From Pseudocolwellia sp048296855 (GTDB taxonomy: Bacteria > Pseudomonadota > Gammaproteobacteria > Enterobacterales > Alteromonadaceae), in assembly GCA_048296855.1 (NCBI GenBank), contig CP182631.1: DNA of 64,000 nt. One strand, given 5' to 3'. The notes beneath the pieces are model-generated. The model had not been told where the DNA came from, did not search any database, and saw nothing but the letters and a program-made list of their open reading frames with translations. The stretch's first letter is position 1. Each line of letters starts with the position of its first letter. Shown piece after piece: positions 9,439 to 19,500 of this stretch. A program made the translations under genes and the position numbers.

Positions 9439-9672
9439 TTATTGATTAGCGTTTACGTAATCAATAGCTGCTTGAACTGTAGTAATTTTTTCAGCTTCTT
9501 CGTCAGGAATTTCAGTATCAAATTCTTCTTCTAACGCCATAACTAATTCTACTGTATCTAATGAATCAGCACCTAAATCGTCAACAAATGAAGATTCAGT
9601 TTTAACTTCTGCTTCACTTACACCTAATTGCTCAATAGTAATTTTTTTTACGCGTTCTTCGATAGTACTCAT
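9439..9672 (-). CDS. acpP: Acyl carrier protein
   Basis: 77-residue acidic four-helix carrier; the serine in DDLGADSLDTVELVMALEEE takes the 4'-phosphopantetheine arm and holds growing acyl chains. Sequence is close to the enterobacterial consensus. GGAAA lies before the ATG. The 152-nt gap to fabG contains only a weak AT hairpin (9802-9822) and probably an acpP promoter, as known for this operon in other gammaproteobacteria. Confidence 0.98.
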   Translation of the reverse strand: MSTIEERVKKITIEQLGVSEAEVKTESSFVDDLGADSLDTVELVMALEEEFDTEIPDEEAEKITTVQAAIDYVNANQ

Positions 9673-9824
9673 TTTTTTTCCTTTACTAGAAAATGCTATT
9701 TTTCAAATTGCATGTAGTGTATTCGCCAAAAGCTTAGCTTGCAAGTAACTAATTTTATTTTTATCACTGGTCCAATCAGATGGCATTTAAAATATATAAT
9801 AGATTTTATAAATGATAAAATCAA

Positions 9825-10559
9825 CTATAACATGTACATACCGCCATTAACGTGCAATGTTTCGCCCGTAATATAAGCTGCTGTGTCTGAAGCTAAAAAA
9901 GCAACTGCGTTAGCAATTTCTTCTGGCTTACCTAAACGATTCGCTGGTACTTGCGAAAATATACCTTCTTTTTGCTCATCTGTTAATGTTTGAGTCATGT
10001 CTGTATCAATAAAACCTGGTGCAACTGTATTAACCGTAATACCACGAGAAGCTACTTCTCTTGCAAGAGATTTAGTAAAACCTAATAAGCCCGCTTTAGC
10101 CGTTGCATAGTTAACTTGACCTGCATTTCCCATACTACCTACAACAGAACCTATATTAATGATCCTACCGTTACGTTTTTTCATCATAGGTCTAATAGCT
10201 GCTTTACTTAACTTAAATACAGACGAAAGGTTTGTATCAATAATATCTTGCCATTCATCATCTTTCATTCTCATAAATAAATTATCTTTAGTAATTCCTG
10301 CATTATTGACAAGAATGTCTATAGCACCGTATTTATCTTTAATATTATCGAATAAAGCAGCAATAGAATCATTGTCTGTTACATTCAATACTAGGCCGTT
10401 ACCTTCTCCTAAATACTCACTAATTTTATCAGCACCGCCTTCTGAAGTTGCCGTACCAATAACGGTTGCGCCTAAATTTTTTAATTGACTAGCAATAGCT
10501 TTACCAATACCACGACTGGCACCTGTAACTAAAGCGACTTTACCTTCTAATGAAAACAT
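9825..10559 (-). CDS. fabG: 3-oxoacyl-ACP reductase
   Basis: NADPH-dependent SDR enzyme that reduces beta-ketoacyl-ACP. 244 residues: cofactor loop GASRGIGKA, NNAGITKDN, catalytic Ser-Tyr-Lys (SVVGSMGNAGQVNYATAKAG), and PGFIDTDM for substrate and NADPH binding. Lies 8 nt after fabD, so it is co-transcribed. Full family length. Confidence 0.97.
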   Translation of the reverse strand: MFSLEGKVALVTGASRGIGKAIASQLKNLGATVIGTATSEGGADKISEYLGEGNGLVLNVTDNDSIAALFDNIKDKYGAIDILVNNAGITKDNLFMRMKDDEWQDIIDTNLSSVFKLSKAAIRPMMKKRNGRIINIGSVVGSMGNAGQVNYATAKAGLLGFTKSLAREVASRGITVNTVAPGFIDTDMTQTLTDEQKEGIFSQVPANRLGKPEEIANAVAFLASDTAAYITGETLHVNGGMYML

Positions 10560-10567
10560 ATTTAAAC

Positions 10568-11503
10568 CTATTTAATTAATTCTAATGCTTTAGCTAATGA
10601 TGCATTATCATTAACTGATTCACATGAAACTGATTTATCTATTCTTTTTAATAAACCTTGTAAAACTTTACCTGGCCCTATTTCTAAAACCTGTGTACAG
10701 CCATTTTTTGCTAATAATTCAATCGTTTCTGTCCAGCGTACTGGTGAATATAACTGCCTTACCAGTGCACTTTTAATTTTTTCTGCTGAACTCTCAACGG
10801 TAACATCAACATTATTAATAACGGGAATAATTGGAGTATTAAAAGTAATGTTATTTAATTCTTTCGCTAATTCATCTGCTGCGCTCTTCATTAAAGCACA
10901 ATGAGAAGGAACACTCACAGGAAGAGGTAATACGCGTTTAGCTCCAGCTTCTTTGCATAATAAACCAGCGCGCTCTACTGCTGCTTTATGACCAGCAATA
11001 ACCACTTGCCCTGGAGAATTGAAGTTAACCGCTGACACCACTTCTTGTTCTTGAGCTTGTTCACATGCGGCAATAATTTCTGCATCACCTAAACCGATAA
11101 CAGCAGCCATAGCACCTACACCTTCAGGTACAGAAGCTTGCATTAATTCACCACGTTTTTGAACAAGTTTAACGGCTGCACCAAGGTCAATAACATCAGC
11201 GCAAACCAGTGCAGAGTATTCACCTAAACTATGGCCTGCTAATGTAGCAGGTTTAATATCAGATTTAGCAGACCATAAACGCCATAAAGCAACACTTGCT
11301 GTTAATAACGCTGGTTGCGTATAGTTTGTTTGATTGAGTTTTTCTGCAGGCCCTTCAGAAACAAGTTGCCAAACATCATAACCTAAAGCTTGTGAAGCTT
11401 CTTTGAAGGTATTTTGGATAACGGTTTCATCGGCAAAATCAGCAAGCATAGAAACAGCTTGAGATCCTTGTCCAGGGAAAACAAACGCCAAATTATTTTG
11501 CAT
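10568..11503 (-). CDS. fabD: Malonyl-CoA:ACP transacylase
   Basis: Loads malonate onto ACP. 311 residues with the nucleophile elbow GHSLGEYSAL, the oxyanion FPGQGSQ near the N terminus, the second catalytic histidine in PVSVPSHCALM, and the QVLEIGPGKVL end. It follows plsX by 72 nt; in Escherichia coli and Shewanella fabH would sit between them. Confidence 0.97.
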   Translation of the reverse strand: MQNNLAFVFPGQGSQAVSMLADFADETVIQNTFKEASQALGYDVWQLVSEGPAEKLNQTNYTQPALLTASVALWRLWSAKSDIKPATLAGHSLGEYSALVCADVIDLGAAVKLVQKRGELMQASVPEGVGAMAAVIGLGDAEIIAACEQAQEQEVVSAVNFNSPGQVVIAGHKAAVERAGLLCKEAGAKRVLPLPVSVPSHCALMKSAADELAKELNNITFNTPIIPVINNVDVTVESSAEKIKSALVRQLYSPVRWTETIELLAKNGCTQVLEIGPGKVLQGLLKRIDKSVSCESVNDNASLAKALELIK

Positions 11504-11575
11504 TTTTAGTACCTAATTATATTCTAATTGAATGTTCTAATTGAATGTTATTGTTTTATATAACATGATAAAAAA

Positions 11576-12607
11576 TTAATCAGCTAAGCTTTGTTCCAGT
11601 TTTTTTCTTATTTTATCTGGAACTTGTCGTTCCACCTCTTTAGCTGCTTCCATAATTGCAGCAAGAAATGCCAATGAACTTGCATTTCCGTGGCTCTTCA
11701 CCACAATGCCACGCAATCCTATCAAACTTGCACCATTGTACTGGTCGGGGTTCAACGATTTAAAAAGCTTTTTAATTGTTGAAGCAAAAAACTTACCTAG
11801 TAAACGCGTAAACATATGTTGAGATAATACAGATTTAAATTTGCTATAAACCATTAATGCTACCCCTTCACAGGTTTTCAGGGCAACATTCCCCACAAAA
11901 CCATCACATACGATGACATCAGCTTTATTAGATAGAATATCATTCCCTTCAACAAAACCAATATAATTAATATAAGGGTTTGCCTCTAACTGAGCGGCGG
12001 TAAACTTGATGTGATCACTGCCCTTAATGTTTTCAGTGCCCATATTCAATAAGGCAACCTTAGGGCTTTCTATGCCATCAACTTCTTCAGCTAAAACAGA
12101 TCCCATAATAGCAAACTGATAAAGTACATTAGAGTCGCAGAAAACATTTGCCCCTAAATCTAGCATAAAAACATGTTTATTATCGTCATGCGTAGGTAAA
12201 GCTGAAATAAGAGCAGGACGTTCCACACCAGGTAACATCTTCAATACATAATGAGCTATAGAAAACAAAGCTCCTGTATTTCCTGCACTAACACAAGCTT
12301 GAGCTTTATTGTTTCGAACTAAATCAATAGATTTACGCATTGATGAATTTTTTTTGTTTCTTAGCGCACTAGCGGGTAGTTCATCCATTTCAACCGTTTC
12401 AGTTGAGTGACAAATAGAAAGTTGGGGGGAATTTGTAAGGTTGTTTTTAGCAAGTTCTTGTGAAATGAGAGATTCATCGCCACAAAGAATAAGATGCAAA
12501 TTAGGCATTTTTTGAATAGCCATAATTGCAGCAGGAATAGTTATTAGGGGGCCTTTATCGCCCCCCATAATATCTAACGAAATTGTTAGATTACAATCAC
12601 TACTCAT
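11576..12607 (-). CDS. plsX: Phosphate acyltransferase PlsX
   Basis: Makes acyl-phosphate from acyl-ACP for glycerolipid synthesis. 343 residues: SLDIMGGDKGP start, SAGNTGALFSIAHY, ERPALISALPT, DLGANVFCDS, CDGFVGNVALKTCEG and the C-terminal GLRGIVVKSHGNA motif are all family signatures. Follows rpmF by 132 nt, the usual yceD-rpmF-plsX order. An enzyme at the membrane surface in other bacteria. Confidence 0.96.
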   Translation of the reverse strand: MSSDCNLTISLDIMGGDKGPLITIPAAIMAIQKMPNLHLILCGDESLISQELAKNNLTNSPQLSICHSTETVEMDELPASALRNKKNSSMRKSIDLVRNNKAQACVSAGNTGALFSIAHYVLKMLPGVERPALISALPTHDDNKHVFMLDLGANVFCDSNVLYQFAIMGSVLAEEVDGIESPKVALLNMGTENIKGSDHIKFTAAQLEANPYINYIGFVEGNDILSNKADVIVCDGFVGNVALKTCEGVALMVYSKFKSVLSQHMFTRLLGKFFASTIKKLFKSLNPDQYNGASLIGLRGIVVKSHGNASSLAFLAAIMEAAKEVERQVPDKIRKKLEQSLAD

Positions 12608-12739
12608 AAAATTGTTATTTTGTTTAATATAAACATTAGAGCACTCATTACTTTTTATATGGAAAAGTTAGAAACACTAGAACATTCCAAAATATCAGCT
12701 AGAAAAAATAGTGATTTTTGATAACAATATAGTTTTAAA

Positions 12740-12910
12740 CTATTTGTTAATTACTTTAACGCCTTTGTAAAAGCCATCAGCTGTTATATGGTGACGACGA
12801 TGCGTTTCACCTGAAACTGGATCTACTGATAAGTTTTCAGTGGTTAAAGCATCATGTGAACGGCGCATGCCACGTCTTGAACGAGACTTCTTGCTCTTTT
12901 GAACTGCCAT
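12740..12910 (-). CDS. rpmF: 50S ribosomal protein L32
   Basis: 56 residues, from an ATG at 12910. It begins MAVQKSKKSRSRRGMRRSHD, the canonical L32 basic start, and ends with the GETHRRHHI and DGFYKGVKV motifs. AGGAG lies 8 nt before the start. It sits between yceD and plsX, as in nearly all gammaproteobacteria. This version lacks the zinc-binding cysteines found in some L32 paralogues. Confidence 0.97.
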   Translation of the reverse strand: MAVQKSKKSRSRRGMRRSHDALTTENLSVDPVSGETHRRHHITADGFYKGVKVINK

Positions 12911-12951
12911 TACCTACTCCTAAATTCGGTTATTGAGTTAAATAAATTCAA

Positions 12952-13464
12952 CTATTTAAGTTGTTTTAATACATCAAATGGATTTGGTTTCTCTAACTCT
13001 TCAGGTAGTTCACCCCAAACGCTGTCAGCCGGAGCTGAACAATCTTTAGGTTCATGCCTGGGAATTAATGGGATAGAAATTAAAAATTCTTCTTCCAGTA
13101 ATTCAAGTAAATTAACTTCACCATTTTCATCTAATTCTATTGCGTCATAATATGACGGCAATTCAGCAATTGCATCTTGATTTTTAACAGGACTAAAAAC
13201 GAAATCCGCTTTTAATTCATATTCAAACGCTTCAGTGCAACGCTGACAAGTAAGTTTAACTAATGCCGAACCAGCGCCTGAAAGTACATTCAGCCCGCGT
13301 TCATCCACATTAAAACTAAACTTAGCTTTAACTTGCTCACTGCTTGATTCACACACAGCAAGCAATCTATTCATTCCAGATAATTTAAACACACCTTCGC
13401 ACTCCAACCTTCGCTGGGCACTTTTAAATGGATCTATCGTTATCGGGAGTTTAAGATTCTTCAT
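12952..13464 (-). CDS. yceD: YceD family protein (DUF177), 23S rRNA accumulation factor
   Basis: 170 residues. YceD is linked to 23S rRNA accumulation in Escherichia coli and is nearly always co-transcribed with rpmF. Visible marks are the LTCQRCTEAFEYEL pair of cysteines, the acidic ELDENGEVNLLELLEEEFLISIPLIP segment and the C-terminal NPFDVLKQLK. The start lies 118 nt from the divergent yceF, leaving room for back-to-back promoters. Confidence 0.9.
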   Translation of the reverse strand: MKNLKLPITIDPFKSAQRRLECEGVFKLSGMNRLLAVCESSSEQVKAKFSFNVDERGLNVLSGAGSALVKLTCQRCTEAFEYELKADFVFSPVKNQDAIAELPSYYDAIELDENGEVNLLELLEEEFLISIPLIPRHEPKDCSAPADSVWGELPEELEKPNPFDVLKQLK

Positions 13465-13582
13465 AAGCCGCGCATATTAATGCCCTGAGCCTGATGTGTC
13501 AAAAGAAAATTACATTAATTGCTTTAAAAAGTTAATATTGTCTCTATATTAACACTAACATTATTTTTATTGAGACAAGTTA

Positions 13583-14173
13583 ATGGCCTCTAGAACAATT
13601 GTATTGGGTTCTACCTCCCCTTTTCGTAAAACATTATTACAGAAGTTAAATATCCCCTTTGAATGTGCAAAACCTAATATAGATGAAACGGCTCATAAAG
13701 GTGAAAGCCCTATAGAACTTGTTGAACGACTTGCTATAGAGAAAGCCCAAGCAATTTCTAATTTTCCTAATGCCCTTATTATAGGTTCTGATCAAGTCGC
13801 TTTATGCGATGACGAAATATTAGGAAAGCCCCATAACTTTGATAACGCCGTAAAACAGCTGACTAAGTTTAGCGGTAAAGCAGTAACGTTTTATACTGGC
13901 CTTTGTGTTTTAGACAGCTCAACCAATAAAGTACATTCATTGGTTGAACCTTTTATTGTACACTTTAATGAACTATCTCAAACAGAAATTGAAAACTATA
14001 TAAAAGCTGAAGAGCCATATAACTGTGCAGGAAGCTTTAAAAGTGAAGGGCTAGGTATCTGCCTATTTAAAAAGCTCGAGGGTGAAGACCCTAATACTCT
14101 AATAGGTTTACCTCTTATTAAGTTAGTCAGCTTATTTAAACAACATGGTTTTGATGTGTTAAGTGAGCAATAA
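13583..14173 (+). CDS. yceF: Maf-family nucleotide pyrophosphatase (YceF type)
   Basis: House-cleaning enzyme that hydrolyses modified NTPs; the YceF branch prefers 7-methyl-GTP. 196 residues: GSTSPFRKTLL (substrate loop), PNIDETAHKGE, the catalytic aspartate in IGSDQVALCDDEILGKP, YTGLCV, and the late AGSFKSEGLGICLF and LIGLPLIKL motifs. Divergent from yceD-rpmF, as in Escherichia coli. The GSTSPFR and DETAH forms favour YceF over YhdE. Confidence 0.92.
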   Translation: MASRTIVLGSTSPFRKTLLQKLNIPFECAKPNIDETAHKGESPIELVERLAIEKAQAISNFPNALIIGSDQVALCDDEILGKPHNFDNAVKQLTKFSGKAVTFYTGLCVLDSSTNKVHSLVEPFIVHFNELSQTEIENYIKAEEPYNCAGSFKSEGLGICLFKKLEGEDPNTLIGLPLIKLVSLFKQHGFDVLSEQ

Positions 14174-14194
14174 ATAACTATTCTATAAATTAAA

Positions 14195-14228
14195 AAAGCT
14201 ATCCCTTTATTAATAAAGGAATAGCTTT
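14195..14228. terminator. Bidirectional terminator between yceF and the HAD gene
   Basis: 17-bp nearly perfect hairpin (16 of 17 pairs) with A run on one side and T run on the other; convergent genes end at 14173 and 14254. Confidence 0.8.
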
Positions 14229-14253
14229 AAAGTTTTGCTTATTTATAACGTGT

Positions 14254-14919
14254 TTAAATTGTGCTGTTTTTAGGTATTAAAAGCTTTTCTAACTCATCTA
14301 ATGAGTGAACAATCGCTTTAGGTTCGAACTGATTAAGTACATCAATAGTATGAGCACCGAAACTAACACCAATGCGGTCAACATTCGCATGTTTTGCCAT
14401 TTCCATATCAAAACTAGTATCACCTATCATTACTGCATCACATGCATCTATACTAAGCTCAGTTAATAATGATGTGATCATTTCAGGATCAGGTTTTGAA
14501 CGGCAATCGCTCGCTGAGCGTGTTGCATTAAATAAATGTTCTGTTTCAGTCATATTTAACACGCGTTCTAATCCGGGTCTTGCTTTTCCAGTAGCGACGG
14601 CAAGTAAAATATTACTTTCTTTTAAGCTTGTTAGTAATTCTAATGCATTATCAAATAAAGGAGTTGGCGTATTATTTACTTCTAAATACTGATGTTTATA
14701 CTCTTTTTCTATCTTGTTTTGTAACTCAATAGAAGCTTGAGGAAATAATTGCTCAATACCTTTACTTAAACTTAAACCGATAATACTTTTACCTTGTTCA
14801 AAAGTGGCGGGGGTTAAATTTAATACTCTAGCTGCGGCTTGCATCGATAAAACAATCTTCCCTACCGAATCCATTAAGGTGCCATCCCAATCAAAAATAA
14901 CTAATTTGTAATTTGGCAT
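14254..14919 (-). CDS. HAD-superfamily phosphatase (Gph/YqaB-like)
   Basis: 221 residues with all HAD-IA motifs: DWDGTLMDS (motif I, nucleophile Asp), ATGKARPGL (motif II), the lysine in CRSKPDPEMI (motif III) and MIGDTSFDMEMA (motif IV), plus an alpha-helical cap between I and II. Probably a phosphoglycolate-type or small sugar-phosphate phosphatase; the substrate cannot be read from sequence. It follows rluC by 8 nt, an arrangement common in Alteromonadales and Vibrio. Confidence 0.88.
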   Translation of the reverse strand: MPNYKLVIFDWDGTLMDSVGKIVLSMQAAARVLNLTPATFEQGKSIIGLSLSKGIEQLFPQASIELQNKIEKEYKHQYLEVNNTPTPLFDNALELLTSLKESNILLAVATGKARPGLERVLNMTETEHLFNATRSASDCRSKPDPEMITSLLTELSIDACDAVMIGDTSFDMEMAKHANVDRIGVSFGAHTIDVLNQFEPKAIVHSLDELEKLLIPKNSTI

Positions 14920-14927
14920 TACTCTTT

Positions 14928-15920
14928 TTACCCTCGCGCTTTCACTAATTTATTTAAGGCTTTTTGTAAATCGGCATCTAATGGCGCTTCAACCTTCATT
15001 CGCTCATTACTTAAAGGATGAGTAAATTCAATACTTGCAGCATGTAAAAACAAGCGTTTAAGGCCGATTAATTTCATTTCAGCATCAAAGGCTTCATTAC
15101 CATACTTTGCATCACATGCTATTGCATGCCCTTTAACTTGACAGTGAACACGAATTTGATGTGTTCTACCTGTTACAGGAAATGCTCTAACTAAAGTGGC
15201 ATTTTGATATTGCTGTAAAATTTTAAAACGTGTTTCTGATTCTTTACCGTTAATGTTATCTACAATAACAACGCGTTCACCTGATTTTAAATCGTTCTTT
15301 CTCAAACCTTCAGTTACCTTAGTCACTTTTGCAGACCATTGGCCTTTAACTAAAGCATGATAAAACTTTTGAACCGTTTTATTGCGTAGTTGCTCATGAA
15401 GGTTTCTTAACGCCGAACGTTTTTTAGCAATAACTAAACAGCCGGAAGTATCTCTGTCTAAACGATGCACAAGCTCTAACATTCGGGCATCAGGTCTAAG
15501 GGCTCTCATTGCTTCAATTAAACCAAAACTTAAACCACTACCACCATGAACAGCCATACCTGAAGGTTTATTAATAACAATTAAACGCTCATCTTCAAAC
15601 AATATTTGTTTTTCTAAATTAGCAACTATGTTGAGCTGTGTTGAAACTGTATCAGTTTTTTCAGCTAATCTGATGGGAGCTATTCGTAAAATATCTTCAT
15701 CAACTAATTTATATTCAGGTTTAATACGTTTTTTATTCGCACGAATTTCGCCCTTACGTAATAATCTATAGATATGACTTTTAGGAACACCTTTAAGTGT
15801 TTTAACTAAAAAATTATCAACTCGTTGACCAGCATCTTCACTGTCAATTGTAATAAACCTAACTTTAGGTCTATCATTTTCATCCGTATTAGTTTCTTTC
15901 AATCGATTAATTACTATCAT
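14928..15920 (-). CDS. rluC: 23S rRNA pseudouridine synthase C
   Basis: Makes pseudouridines 955, 2504 and 2580 of 23S rRNA (known for the family). 330 residues: N-terminal S4 RNA-binding domain (AGQRVDNFLVKTLKGVPKSHIYRLLRKGEIR, here split: AGQRVDNFLVKTL and SHIYRLLRKGEIR) and RluA catalytic domain with the aspartate in ELVHRLDRDTSGCLV, ARKR-type SALRNLHEQ, and FPVTGRTHQIRVH. Divergent from rne across about 630 nt, the same pairing as in Escherichia coli, which supports RluC over RluD. Confidence 0.95.
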   Translation of the reverse strand: MIVINRLKETNTDENDRPKVRFITIDSEDAGQRVDNFLVKTLKGVPKSHIYRLLRKGEIRANKKRIKPEYKLVDEDILRIAPIRLAEKTDTVSTQLNIVANLEKQILFEDERLIVINKPSGMAVHGGSGLSFGLIEAMRALRPDARMLELVHRLDRDTSGCLVIAKKRSALRNLHEQLRNKTVQKFYHALVKGQWSAKVTKVTEGLRKNDLKSGERVVIVDNINGKESETRFKILQQYQNATLVRAFPVTGRTHQIRVHCQVKGHAIACDAKYGNEAFDAEMKLIGLKRLFLHAASIEFTHPLSNERMKVEAPLDADLQKALNKLVKARG

Positions 15921-16449
15921 TTTCTTTCAATAAGGTAAGTTTATCACAGTTCATTTGATAATTAAGCGAATTAAATTAGGTATTTCATTGCTAAATATAA
16001 CAATATAATGGGATAATAAAGAGGTTAGTATTTTGAATAAGTACTATCCTAATAAATGGAAGTTCTGAGCGAAACGTAAGAGATATGATGCGGCTACTTT
16101 ACTATGCGTTATTCGAGATGAATAAAACGACATTTTAATTGAATGGCCTATTGTAACATTTAGCACATCTAACAAATGTAAACAGTTAAAGAGACTACAT
16201 AAACATTATATCCAGCGCATAAGAACCATTGTAACAATATTTAGTAAATGAATAATTTCAGATGTAGAGAAAGACAAAAACGATAAAACTATCGTGTCAA
16301 CTACCCATCGCTAAAAACCTTTACTAAAATTTACACAGCACTCATGCTGAAGAACATAAAGAAATATATTCACTATGATCTATTATCATAGTTAGATTAA
16401 TACAATCAGATTTTATAACAGCTTACTACGTAATATGGCGTATTAAGAT
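15921..16449. promoter_or_regulatory. rluC/rne divergent promoter region
   Basis: AT-rich gene-free stretch. It must carry the promoters for both genes. A hairpin lies at 16373-16391 (CTATGAT with ATCATAG). No open reading frame or repeat seen. I could not assign a clear -35/-10 pair. Confidence 0.5.
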
Positions 16450-16548
16450 TGACAACCGAGAGGTTGACGAATTGCTGTTTTACTTTACCAAGATTGCTTT
16501 GTGTACCAAGCAAATTGATTGCTGTGACTAAAAAAGAGTCACACAACT
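16450..16548 (+). promoter_or_regulatory. Structured 5' leader of rne
   Basis: Three short hairpins follow each other directly before the rne ATG: CAACC-GAGA-GGTTG (16453-16466), TTGCTT...AAGCAA (16494-16513) and TGTGACT...AGTCACA (16523-16543). In Escherichia coli the rne 5' UTR hairpins let RNase E degrade its own mRNA. A similar role here is inferred from position; the sequences themselves are not obviously conserved. Confidence 0.55.
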
Positions 16549-19500
16549 ATGAAACGTATGTTAATCAATGCTACCCAATCAGAAGAATTGCGTGTAGCCC
16601 TCGTTGACGGACAGCAACTATATGATTTAGATATAGAAAGCCCTGGCCATGAACAAAAAAAAGCAAATATTTACAAAGCTAAAATTACTCGTATCGAACC
16701 ATCTTTAGAAGCTGCCTTCGTTGACTATGGTGCTGATCGTCACGGCTTCCTACCAATGAAAGAGATTGCTAGAGAATACTTCCCTAAAGGATATTCTTTT
16801 CAAGGCAGACCAAGCATTAAAGAAGTACTCCACGAAGGACAAGAAGTTATTGTTCAAATTGATAAAGAAGAGCGTGGCCAAAAAGGCGCTGCACTAACTA
16901 CCTTTATCAGTTTAGCGGGAAGTTATTTGGTATTAATGCCTAACAACCCTCGAGCAGGTGGTATATCTCGTAGAATTGAAGGCGACGAAAGAACTGATCT
17001 TAAAAATTCGTTAAGTAAACTTAATTTACCTAAAGGCATGGGACTTATTGTTCGTACTGCAGGTGTAGGTAAAGCATATGATGAATTAGAATGGGATTTA
17101 AGTGTTCTTTTACATCATTGGAAAGCTATTGAAAATGCCTCAGAAAATCGCCCTGCTCCATTTTTAATTCATCAAGAAACTGATGTTATAAAAAGAGCAA
17201 TTCGTGACTATTTAAGACGTGATATCGGCGAAATTTTAATTGATCGCCCTAAAACATTTGAAGAAGTTAAAAAGCATATTGAAGTTGTTCGTCCAGACTT
17301 TATTAGTAAAGTTAAGCTCTACACAAATGACGTTCCTTTATTTACTCATTACCAAATTGAATCTCAAATTGAATCAGCTTTCCAACGTGAAGTTCGTTTA
17401 CCTTCTGGCGGTTCAATTGTAATTGATCCTACTGAAGCAATGACTTCTATCGATATCAACTCAGCTAGAGCAACAAAAGGCGGAGATATTGAAGAAACAG
17501 CATTTAATACAAACTTAGAAGCAGCTGAAGAAATTGCTCGTCAATTAAGACTTCGTGATTTAGGTGGACTTGTAGTAATCGATTTTATCGATATGACACC
17601 AGTACGTCATCAACGTGAAGTTGAAAACAGAATGCGCGATGCAGTTAGACCAGACAGAGCACGTATCCAACTAGGTCGTATTTCTCGTTTCGGTTTACTT
17701 GAAATGTCTCGCCAACGTTTACGTCCATCAATTGGTGAAACTAGCCAAGGTGTATGTCCTCGCTGTAATGGTACAGGTCATGTACGTGGTGTTGAATCTT
17801 TAGCCCTATCTATACTTCGTTTAATGGAAGAGGAAGCGATTAAAGAGAACACCTTGCATGTTCAAGCACATGTTCCAGTTCCTGTTGCTACTTACCTGTT
17901 AAATGAAAAACGTCGTTCTGTAATGCATGTTGAAAAACATCACGGTGTTCATGTGTTAATTATTCCTAACCCTCATATGGATACACCTCAGTATGAAGTA
18001 GTAAGGATAAAAGAAGATGAAACCATTACTGAAGCAAGCTACAACTTACCTATCAAACAAGCGGTAGTTGAAGAAGCTATAATGCCTAAATTTGCTGAAG
18101 CAGTTAAGAAAGACGAACCCGCTCTACAGGGTATGTCTTCTCCTAAACAAAATGCACCTGCACAACAACCAGTACAAGCAGCTGCAGTTAAAACAGAAGT
18201 CAATACTAAATCAAGTGGCGGCCTTTTAAATTGGTTAAAGAGCTTATTTGTTACTGAAAAAGTTGAAGAACCAGTAAAAGCACCGGCCCCTAAAACAGAG
18301 AACAATCGTAGACCTCAACAAGGCCGACAAAATAATAAACGCAACCCTCGAAACGACAAACGTAACGAGAAGCGTACTTCTCATCCAAAAGCTGAAGTTG
18401 AAGCTAAAGATGTTAAACCTAACAAACCAGCGCGTAAGCCTGTTCATAATAAAGACAGTAAACCTAAAGAAGAGAAAGTTGCTGAACGTAGACAACGTCG
18501 TAATAATCGTAAAAAAGTAAGAGTAAATGATCAACGCTCAGCTCCTAAAGCGACAGCAACAAACAAAGCAAACGATGTGGTGCCAGCTAAAGTAGCACCT
18601 ACAGCAGAAAAAGTAACTTTAGATACTGTTGCAACAGCTACAACAACTATTGATGAAAATCCAGTTGCAGTAACTGAAAAGACTAATACAGATGAACGTA
18701 CTAGAAATAGACGTACTCCAAGGCATTTACGCACTAACGGCCAGCGAAGACGTCGTCAAAATAATGATACAGATACAAGTAACACTGAAGTAACATCAGA
18801 AAATAAATCTGATCCTGTAGAGTCTCGTTATCCTGAATCAACAGAAGTTCAAGTAACAACGGCAGTCGAAGCAACTACAGGTGAAGTACAACAAAGTTTA
18901 CCTCTTGATGATACTAATGTGGAAAGCACTTCAGTAGCTAACACTCCTGAAGTTCAAGAAGCTAAACCAGCTTCAGCTAAAGAAAAAGTATCACAAGAAG
19001 TAGTAACTAAACAGCCTGCTCCAACAACCGATAAAGAAACTAAAGTTGAAGAAGTAAATGCTATAGTTACTGAAGTAGCAACAACTTCTGAATTGTCTAC
19101 TGAAGTTCCTGTTATCGAAAACACAGTTCCTGAAAAACCGGCTGTAGAAAAAGTTACTCAAGAAACGGATAAAGTAGAAGCAACGCCTGTTGAGCCTACT
19201 GCTACAGAAACAGTTGAAGTTTTAGAACAAACTAATACTACAGTTGATGTAGCTGTTGAAAATGAAGTTACTAATAAAACTGAAGAGGTTTCTGCAGAAG
19301 AAGTTAGTATGATAGAGAGTACCTCTACGGTCACAGATACTAAAGTTGAAATATCAGCACAAGAACCTGCTCCAGTTAAACCTAAAGCAGTTAGGAAGGC
19401 TAAAATGCCAAAAGGAACAAAGGCAGCTGCAAATGTTAAGCAAGGTAAAGCATCTTCACCAATGACTAAACCTATTGCAACAACAATTGTAGGAGACATA

